A stretch of 26,431 nucleotides of DNA from Ulva prolifera (taxonomy: Eukaryota > Chlorophyta > Ulvophyceae > Ulvales > Ulvaceae). The stretch is taken from assembly GCA_023078555.1 (NCBI GenBank), contig JALAAN010000025.1:1-26431 (forward strand), given 5' to 3'. The notes beneath the pieces are model-generated. The model worked only from the letters and a program-made list of their open reading frames with translations. It was not told where the DNA came from and ran no database searches. Made by a program: the position numbers and the translations under genes. Position 1 is the first letter of the stretch, and the number at the start of each line of letters is the position of its first letter. This document shows, piece by piece, positions 1-8,140 of the stretch.

Positions 1-1633
1 AACGCCTAGCCAGAATATGGCTGGGATATGTACTGGGGATGCGGACGCAGACTGGTCAAGCGGACGCACCAGATTTATGGGGCGGTGGTTGTTCAAAGCT
101 CACACCTTTGAGCAAGAATGTGTCTTAGTCCCTGTCCCCGGAACGGCCACTGGATGTTGGCTGTCATCTGGCATCCATGTACGCTCTCCCGCCGCAGCAG
201 ACTTTGTGATGAGGTAGCCTGCTGTGCGTAGGACTGTCATATTGCCCCCCGCCCCCCCCCCCCCCCCCCCCCCCCCCCCACAGTAGGCCCGCTGAACGCC
301 ACTACTGACGTTTCAGCCATAATGCAGGGCGTATGAAGCAGAATAAGGCGCCGACTGTGTCGTTCTTTGACAGCCTGATCAGCGCCGGCTCAGGCACCGC
401 TGAACGGGCCAGGGACGTCTTGAGTGAGGCTCTGTGCATGGCGCTGGACTACCCGAGGGCCGGGCCCCCTCCCCCCCGGAAGACCCCGCATCTACCACCC
501 GGCCTCGGGTAAAAGCAGTGGGCCGCCCACACAACGTCCGACTGGCCACCGGCCGACCGAATCCACCGCTAGGATAACCTGAAGTTGGCGAAGGTACAAT
601 GCCCACGTCCCACTGTTCTCCTGCGATACCATCCACACAGATGCTGTCCTCTGACCCTTGACAGTCGCGCATATTACCAAATGGACTGCAATCGTTGACA
701 CAACAGCACTGAAGGCGAAAAGGAAACCAAAAAAAAAAAAAAAAAAAAAAATAAAAAAAAACCACACCAAAAAAAAAAAAAAAAAAAAAAACACCAACAA
801 AAAACAAACCACACACCACAAAAAAAAACCACCCCACCCCCCACACCCCCCCACACACAAAAAAACCCACACCCCCCAACCCCCCCCCCCCCCCCCCCCC
901 CCCCCCTCCTTCTCTGCCCGAACCGGACAGCGTTACTGCTTTGGAACAACCCCGCCGTCAAGGTCTGCGGTGGACTTGATCTGTTGACGTAACATTAGCA
1001 TTATAACCGTCCCCCAATGGTGTCCAGGTAGGAGGAACCCCGCAGCAACCAAACGGCCACGACTGCGGGGTTTTCACATGCATGCTGGCCGACGCTGTGT
1101 GCGACGTCATCCACCGCATGCGACAGGAGGGGGGAACTGTGTTCAGCAGTGACATCCACGGTGTCGAGGCGACTCGAAGGGTCCTGTTACTCACCAACCG
1201 CGTCAAGGTGCAGCACGCGGTGCTGTACCGTATCGTCCTCACTCGAGCCCTCATTCAAGAGTGGCACCGAGGCGGGAGAGGGGGCGACAAGTTGGGACAC
1301 TTATCAGTCGAGGATGCCACCAAGATTCTAGCCGACGCTAGGTGGGACCGCCACCTCCAGACACCGCCCTTCAAAGACTTTTCCGAAGAGCAGCTGAGGT
1401 GCGGGCGAGTCGATGCACCTGCCATGTCCACCGCAGCATTGTCACCATCTATCCTCTGGCACCCCCTTGGAGGCCCGGTGGGGACCTTTGCCTGATGAAG
1501 CTGCTGGATCTGCAGGGAGTGGTACCTGCAGGCGCGCTTTGACGCCTTCCTGGAGACTGCGCGCCCGGTAGTGGCTACCCTGAAACAGCAGTATAACAAG
1601 CTGATGGCTAAATCGCTGAAGACGCGTTTATGA
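1..1633 (+). CDS. Ulp1/SENP-like (C48) cysteine protease gene, 5' part outside the window, spliced and partly damaged
   Basis: Three catalytic motifs of Ulp1-type deSUMOylase-like proteases appear in order on the plus strand: a His motif (NGHWMLAVIWHP, His codon 148-150), an Asp motif (FFDSL, Asp codon 369-371) and a Cys motif (QQPNGHDCGVFTC, Cys codon 1064-1066, with the usual Gln six residues before Cys). The first piece reads in one frame up to VLVPVP and in another frame from NGHW, as if one base were missing in the C run at about 136-140. The Cys exon runs 1028-1398. A GT-AG intron (1399-1515, phase 2) joins it to the last exon, 1516-1633, which ends in TGA. Boundaries of the His and Asp exons are unresolved; the Asp piece is open from 333 to 509. 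Such proteases remove SUMO-like modifiers in cells and are also carried by several eukaryotic DNA transposons. Motif recognition is firm; host gene versus element gene, and intact versus decayed, is open. Confidence 0.68.
246..279. repeat. Poly-C run with one interrupting G
   Basis: An almost pure C homopolymer lies between the His-motif and Asp-motif pieces of the Ulp1-like gene, followed by cacag, which would serve as an acceptor-like end. Such long C runs are prone to length errors in sequencing. Confidence 0.9.
724..906. repeat. 183-nt tract of A and C only (single T), grading from poly-A to poly-C
   Basis: Between 724 and 906 every base is A or C except one T at 752. The first half is dominated by A runs, the middle is mixed, and the end is a run of about 25 C. 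It lies between the Asp and Cys motif pieces of the Ulp1-like gene, so it would be intronic if that gene is intact. It creates spurious Lys/Thr/Pro-rich and Phe/Gly-rich reading frames on the two strands. Confidence 0.9.
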
Positions 1634-2301
1634 GACACTGAAGGGTGGCATCCGGGAGATTCCGACGCCACAGGCCAGGTGATGCCATTTCGCTGCAGCT
1701 GCACTGAACCTCGGTGTCTCGACTGCAGCGCTGCGGGCTGCTGCCAGGCAGGCACAGCTGAAACTGTTCTGAACCCATTGTCTACAGAAGACAAGACGCC
1801 ACAGTTTGCGTACGGAGTTCGACTCAGTATTCTAATCGTTATTTCGTGTAAAAAATACTATCAATCCTCAACGGCTACACCAGGTCGGCGCTGTAGGATT
1901 AGAGGGGTACAACGGTCAACCCCTGCATTATAGCAGAGCGTATGGCACTAGTAGACGGGGGTGCATCACTGTACAGTGATGTGGCCCACCGTCCTTGTAT
2001 TACCGTCGAAATGGGAATAATTTTGACGTATTCCCGTAGCATCTGCATTAACAAAGTTACTATGCTGATACTGCCGGGAAGTTCTACGCTTGATGGCTTA
2101 GCGGACACTGCACGCCGCATTAAAGTGTACTCCCACGCAGCTGTGCTACCGGCACCCCCATCCCCCAGGGACTTAGCTCATCAACCAGTATTCACCACAG
2201 GCCCCCATCCCCCAGGGACTTTGCTCATCAACCAGTATTCACCACAGGATCCGGGGCTGGGACGGCTTCGCTGCCCTCTGTAGAATTGCGTCCCTGCACG
2301 G
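1634..2301. other. Intergenic stretch between two convergent genes
   Basis: No coding signal is convincing here. The stretch lies between the stop of the Ulp1-like gene (1631-1633) and the stop end of the minus-strand unknown gene, so the two genes are tail to tail. It holds an 18-bp perfect palindrome at 1964-1981 (catcactgt / acagtgatg) and a two-copy direct repeat described separately. No poly(A) signal could be assigned. Confidence 0.6.
2155..2248. repeat. Two-copy tandem repeat, 47-bp unit
   Basis: Units 2155-2201 and 2202-2248 both begin cccccatcccccagggact and end ttcaccacagg. They differ only at ttagctc versus tttgctc. The repeat lies just past the 3' end of the minus-strand gene. 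Confidence 0.9.
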
Positions 2302-3814
2302 TCAACATCCCTGGGTACTGTACGTCTGCCTTGGGAGCGGGAGTAGAGAATTGGCCCACCACGGCCATGCGACAGACTGGCCAGGGGGGGTGGCGGGGGT
2401 TGTTTGCTTGGAGGAGCGCACCGTCTGAATCAGTGACACAACTTCGGATACAGTGCCTTCATCTGGTTGGAGCCCGTAAGCCGATATGATCGACTTCATG
2501 CGGACTAAGCGCTCCGCTTTAGTCAAACCCATGCCGGCGGTGCTTACCAACATCAGGTCCACTGCCACGACAATGAGCCGCAGTTGAGCTGCACGCCCGA
2601 CCGAACCACCCGGAGGGGATACGAAAGTGGCGGCCATGTGCAGGGTGGTCTTCTGCTCCTCGAAGGACTCGTCCACGGTTAGACGAACTGACCCCGAACT
2701 ATCGTGCAGGTAGATTATTTGGGACGGCCTAGTCTCAGGGTCCTCTGCCGCCACTTCGTGCTCAGCGCAGCGGGGGTCCGCTGGGTCAGAACGAACCGAA
2801 TCGTCATCCAAGCTGATGGATCCGAAATCGTCTGAGGAGTGGTCTTCCGGATACAGCACTGCCTCAGCGAGAGCATCTGCAAACATGGCGTCTGCTACCG
2901 GATCGTACACCAGACCCCCACTTCCTCCCGCACTGTCCGGTTGCATAAACCCTGAAGGTGTCGGTGCCGGTCCCCCCGCCGGCACGGGGACAGGCAGGCC
3001 AAAGGGGCCCACTTCTGGACGACCTGTAGCGTCCTGACCCTGCAAGGGGATCCCCGCAACATCCCCCACAACTTCCCCCCCCACTGGTGGCTTCAACCCG
3101 CCACGCGCCGCCATGTCTGCCATAGCTTCCGCAGCCCAGCCCCCCCCAGCCCCCCCCCCCCCCCCCCGCCCCCGCCACCGTTGGGCTCAACCCGCCCTGC
3201 CCCGCCAAGCCTGCCGTAGCCTCCGCGTCTCCCCCCCCCGCTGCCCTCCCCTCCACGGGACTCAGTCCCGCCTTCAGCGCTGTGACTGGCAATGCCTCCG
3301 CAGCCCCCCCAGTGGCTGCCACCCTCACAGTGGGGTTCAATCCCGCCTTCGCCGCCGAATCTGCCACCGCCGCTGCTTTCCCCCCCAAACCACCCCCCGC
3401 CCCACAGTCAGGCTCAACCCCCCTGTCACTGCCGTGACCGGCAGAGCCTCTGCGGGACGGCCACACGCATCCCCCCCCCGGCTGGGAGACTGCCCCCCCC
3501 TGCCCCGGCCCCGCAGCGGCACCCGGGCCGAGCACCTCTGGCCCTGTGGCCACCTTGGACGCAGGGCGGGTGGTGCCCCTGTCCCCACCGGATTCCTGAG
3601 TGTCGCTGCCGCCGGTGTCGGTGCCGCCAGCGGCTGTGTCCCCCTTCTTGGCTGGTGGCAGGCCCATCTTACGCAGCAATAGCGACTTGGTACGTGCTTT
3701 AGCTACCTCGTGCTTCCCGGTTCGTCGACGGTTGCGCTGGCCAGAGGCAGGGGTGTCACCGGCACCCCCTGCCCCAGGGGTAGGCTGGGGTGGTACGACA
3801 GGCGGCTGCCGCAA
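2302..3814 (-). CDS. Unrecognised protein (or C-terminal part of one) with Ala/Gly/Pro-rich repeats; frame broken at C/G homopolymers
   Basis: Reading down the minus strand, a basic segment (RNRRRTGKHEVAKARTKS) is followed by Gly/Ala/Pro-rich sequence in which a motif like GL(S/N)PTV recurs every 25-30 residues. Next come an acidic stretch (SSDDFGSISLDDDS) and a more ordinary C-terminal part of about 130 residues (for example GLTKAERLVRMKSIISAYG), ending at 2302. The coherent reading changes frame at runs of C on the plus strand (near 3141-3167, 3382-3387 and 3472-3480), where the same residue style resumes in another frame. This fits miscalled homopolymer lengths better than independent genes. 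I do not recognise the family. It may be the 3' half of one spliced gene whose upstream exons lie at 3944-6451. Confidence 0.45.
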
Positions 3815-3943
3815 GTCCTCGGGCAGGGTGGCGAGGATACCTTCGGGAATGTTATTGAGCTCCGCCCTGTAAAATTAACCAGAGTCGCCAACAACAAACA
3901 GAACACGCTGGTAGTCCCAGGGCCCGTGCATGTCAACTCTGGA

Positions 3944-6451
3944 TCAACTAACAGCAACACATGCTCCCGTTGGTGAAAGAACAGGAGGATCTGATGGCCA
4001 GAACTCAGACGCATACGACTGAACATGCAGGGAGCATGTTCTGCAAGAGACACTCCTGGTCACTGTAGGGACCATCACCGGGGGTTCGCACATGTAACAC
4101 TTTGAGCTCTGCATCCCCTTGGCCAAGGACAGCTTGGCAAGCTCTTCAGCGCCGGCATAATCCCAGTCCTTGATCCCGGGGAATGATCCTGGCCTAAGGC
4201 GGACAACCGACGGGGATGCTGATTTCCCGGAACTGCTCCCCGCGATGTCTTTCTGCACCACGCTAAGGTACCGCCAGCTCCTGAGCGCCCAGTGCCACAG
4301 CGTGTGGGGCGGGCACAAGGGGATCAGGTCGTCGGCCAGCCTCTTGACGGGCTGACCATACCCCGATTTCACCAAACCTGGATGCACCGCGTGGTTCAGA
4401 CGAGAGCACTGTCTGCAAAGCTGAGTCTTGCCCCACCTCGGGGGCTACAGCAGGTAACAACTGAATCCTGAACAATGGAGACGAAAAGGTTGGTAGCGCA
4501 CTGCTGGTATTCACCGTGCACACCAGGATGGCGGCAAAGGCGGGATCCAGGAGGCTGGGCTCCAAGACTGGAATGTCCTGCACACGCCGCCTCTCCAGGA
4601 CAGGCGCCCCCGGGTCCCCTGTCACAGCCGCGGCGACGAGGCGCCGATAAGCATGCATGAACAGGTGGACCCCATTCGTGGCGAAGGACGCCAGTTCCGT
4701 AGAGGTCAGCTGCAGCCCTTCACATGCCCACATGATGTGGGAATTGAATGCCTGGACAGAACTCCACGCCGGACGGAGAGCTCGGGCTACTCGGTCACCC
4801 TGCACGGCGAGATCCAGGTATACTCAACAATTGGGGACGGGCAACAGCAAGCATATACAGCTCTGCACAGACACGCAGCTCTCGATGGCATGTACAGGTC
4901 AGTGGCACCTCGCACCTCTGCACAATCAAACAGAGGGTGCTCCGCCGCATAAGCCACTACCCAGGGTCCTAAGTTGTCGAGCGCGGCGACAAACTCACCG
5001 AGGATCTTGACATCCTGCACGCAAAGAGACCTGACTACAGAGCTCGAGCCCAGGCCGGTGACAGGCCAGTCTTGAGGGATCAACAGAAACAGGGACAGAA
5101 ACAGGGCCCGGGGCACCATGGCCACGATCATGCATGCGATAAGGCACAAATGCCGGGTAGAACAGGACAGCACACAGACCAACAGGCAGTCCCCCTGTCC
5201 ATGCCGGAGTCATGTTAAGTCACCGGAGCGCACGAAAGCTTTGATGAGGTCCGAGTGCGAGGTGTGCATGTCGACTAACACCGGCGCGCCCGAGGTCAGC
5301 TGGAAAACCGGCTGTGCAGGGACCCCGTTTGTGTTCGCCAACATCCTGGGGCACCGGTCCCCAATGTGCCGTGCTATCGACTGACACGGCTCGAGCTCAT
5401 CTTCATCCATGCTCTCGAGCTGGGCGCAGTGTGCGTGTTCATACAGCACCCACGCCACCAGCGGGTTCAGGTCCTCTGGGAGGTTGGATGTGGGTCTCTC
5501 CCTGCTCCTGGAGGACCCGTGACCCTCCACCGCGGGAGAAGCCTTTCCGGCTGTCCACAACTTGGTGCGATGAGGGGACAGCCCAGACATGAAGGAAGCC
5601 CAGGCCCACACGACGTGTCGTGGGGTGGAGCAATGAAACACTGCACCGAGAACACCCATGTCACTTGTGCACGAATGCGGAGGCCATGCCGCGCACGATG
5701 TGGGGACAGCATACGTGACTGCGTTACATAACAACATGCGTGCAGAGAGCACACCGTCTGGAGGCGGGGGGTCCGGGCCTTTGCGCTTTTCCCCCACGTT
5801 GATCTGAGGAAGATCGAACCGCTGGCGAAGTTCCGGATCTCTCTCCGCTGTGATTCTGGTCTTAGGGAGGCCAGACTCACATACGTGGCCGGTGATCTCA
5901 ACCTGCACAAATGGCGGCACTGAGTCCTGGCCCCACTCCACAGGTTAGCTGGGCCCCGTGTCAGTGGACTGGCAGTAAATGCAGATCGCGCTCAGCTGAT
6001 CCACCAGCACACCGGGCACACACACCTCTTTCTTTCCCAACAGGGGCTTCCACCGCCGGGGCACAAGGCAGCCATGTGGGGTCTTCCCTGTGCCCTCCCA
6101 CGAGGACACGAGCATTGCCTGCTCGTGCAGCCAGGAGGAGAGCGCGAGACAGGTAGTGACAATCACTTCCTTGGCCGTACCCAGCTCCCTCGTCCGACTC
6201 TCCACCACGTCGTCTCGCAGAACCACCCCCAGGGACCACCACACCGACACCCCAGGACCGGACAGTGGACCGTCGTTGCGGCCGACGCGGGCACGATCCG
6301 TAAAACGCCCGTCCCTTGAAATTAAAGTACCCACTACAGGGATTCTCTGAGTACGCATGCGACCAACGAGTAAGTCTCCGCTGCGAGCGGAAGTAGGCCC
6401 ATTCTGGGTACTTGACAGTCCTGCAACTGCTGCAGCATGGCGCGGATCCAT
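3944..6451 (-). CDS. Unrecognised minus-strand gene, probably several exons
   Basis: Coding-like stretches follow one another down the minus strand: 6451-5948 (ATG at 6451), 5944-5210, 5182-about 4860, 4805-about 4480 and about 4400-3944. The first two share a frame and are separated only by a TAA at 5947-5945. That TAA lies in gctaac, a good branch-point sequence, followed 17-20 nt later by ggccag, so it may be intronic. A 59-nt gtatat...gtgcag segment (about 4864-4806) would remove the frame change after the residues LCRA. A second possible intron starts at gtgaat near 4515 and ends tttgcag near 4420. No domain is recognisable. The order suggests one long gene reading on towards 2302, but separate genes remain possible. 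Confidence 0.4.
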
Positions 6452-6720
6452 TGTATGCAAATAAATATTTTGGTCACTGCCGGAAGCGGAAACTGGTCAC
6501 GAGCAGCGCAGCTAGGCGAAGGAATACGACGCCAGCAGGGACGCGGTGCACTTAAACGCCAGGTGAACTCCAAACGCTGGAAGTTAGCCGTATCATACAC
6601 TATATCCACCGTTTGTCCCTTTCATGAAGCACGACCCAAGTTGGGGGCCCCGAATGCAAAGGCGCCTGATCACTCGGGTAGGGCAGGGTGAGATCAACCG
6701 CGCTGGAGCGGTCATTCGCC

Positions 6721-7271
6721 GAATGGCCACTCTGTACCACCGCATGCATTCGTGTCCAGGAGGACGGGCGCACGCCTTACCTGGAGCATGATGACGTAAC
6801 TCCGCCAGAGTGGCCATTCGCCGAATGGCCACTCTGTACCACCGCATGCATTCGTGTCCAGGAGGACGGGCGCACGCCTTACCTGGAGCATGATGACGTA
6901 ACTCCGCCAGAGTGGCCATTCGCCGAATGGCCACTCTGGACCACCGCATGCATTCGTGTCCAGGAGGACGGGCGCACGCCTTACCTGGAGCATGATGACG
7001 TAACTCCGCCAGAGTGGCCATTCGCCGAATGGCCACTCTGGACCACCGCATGCATTCGTGTCCAGGAGGACGGGCGTACGCCTTACCTGGAGCATGATGA
7101 CGTAACTCCGCCAGAGTGGCCATTCGCCGAATGGCCACTCTGGACCACCGCATGCATTCGTGTCCAGGAGGACGGGCGCACGCCTTACCTGGAGCATGAT
7201 GACGTAACTCCGCCAGAGTGGCCATTCGCCGAATGGCCACTCTGGACCACCGCATGCATTCGTGTCCAGGA
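6721..7271. repeat. Minisatellite: five full 102-bp units plus a partial sixth
   Basis: Units start at 6721, 6823, 6925, 7027 and 7129, with a partial copy from 7231 to about 7271. They differ by very few substitutions (tacc/gacc after actct, and one cgcacg/cgtacg). At each internal junction lies a perfect palindrome with 14-bp arms and a 1-nt centre (agagtggccattcg c cgaatggccactct). Because 102 is a multiple of three and the unit has no stop, long 34-residue-periodic reading frames appear on both strands. That is no evidence for coding. It lies immediately upstream of the minus-strand unknown gene. Confidence 0.93.
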
Positions 7272-8140
7272 ACCTATGGGCACGCTTTCCCGGCCACCTT
7301 TCACAGGGCGACGACCAACACTACAAGGACTGCTGCCGAGCCTGACATACGGACCAACGCTATCTTGGGCGATGCAAAAAGTCACCGCTGTTGTGAGCCT
7401 GCCTCCAGCTTCCTGCCGCTTCGTCTCCTGCCCAAAGTCGATGTCAGTTGCCATGAGTATGGGTCCACATATACCTGCACCGTGTCCAATCCAGTCGTTT
7501 CCAGATCCGCATGTAGTAATAAAGTAACCAATAGTATCATTCGATCCACTGTCAGCGCGGGCTTGGCCCGAAGTGACCTCGTATCATGGCAGCCGGCGCA
7601 GACATGCGAAGGCCACTTGCAGCGGTAAGGTACGTCCACAGTCCGGCGGAATATACCTGGGTCGGCGGATGGTTCGGTGCCAAAGTCCAAGGTCCATCCG
7701 ACTGCTCGCATCCGATGACGTCGGAGAGGTATCAGAGAGTGAACGGACTTTCGGAATCTGGCGGACGACACCCGGATCCGTTTCAGTGTGTCGCCATTCT
7801 CCTAGGGCCCTGGGACGTGCATCGACTCTACCCAATGGTGCCTGATGATGATCTATGAGCCGCACCATTCCATGCTACCTGTAGCATTCTACGTCATGTG
7901 CGCAAACACGAGTGTGACATCTATTTTAAGTAGGACAATCCATCTTGTAAGTTAACATACACACGGGCCGTAGATCATGAGATGATGGCTGGACATCTCG
8001 ACCGCAGCAACGATTGCCGTGCAAGTCGGTGAGCAAGTACACATGTTTGGTCCACCGACTGGCGCCGCTACCGTGGCTGCGGCGAATGAGTGTGCGCACG
8101 CGTCATGCGCTGTGGTTTGACTGCGACCTGATAATCACCT
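7272..8140. other. Stretch without a supported gene, joining the island to the giant gene
   Basis: A reading frame at 7586-7858 (+) begins MAAGADMRRPLAA and then meets a good donor-like gtaagg at 7626. Beyond it the frame stays open to a TGA, but I recognise nothing in it and rate it unlikely to be an independent gene. From about 7860 the sequence becomes AT-richer. Just before 8150 it reads gtgcacatgcag, an acceptor-like end matching those of the downstream gene. Confidence 0.35.

Noticed and set aside
658..987. Lys/Thr/Pro-rich reading frame and its Phe/Gly-rich counterparts on the minus strand
   Set aside because: All are translations of the A/C-only tract.
2302..6451. Endogenous negative-strand RNA virus (nucleoprotein followed by a disordered phosphoprotein-like gene)
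   Set aside because: The order looked suggestive, but no viral motif or polymerase is present, and the breaks look like spliceosomal introns and homopolymer errors. I could not support it.
6721..7271. CRISPR-like array
   Set aside because: The units are directly adjacent 102-bp copies with no unique spacers, and the sequence is eukaryotic.
6593..7527. Long reading frames on both strands made of a 34-residue repeat
   Set aside because: They follow from a stop-free 102-bp tandem repeat whose length is a multiple of three; both strands are open, so neither is evidence for a protein.
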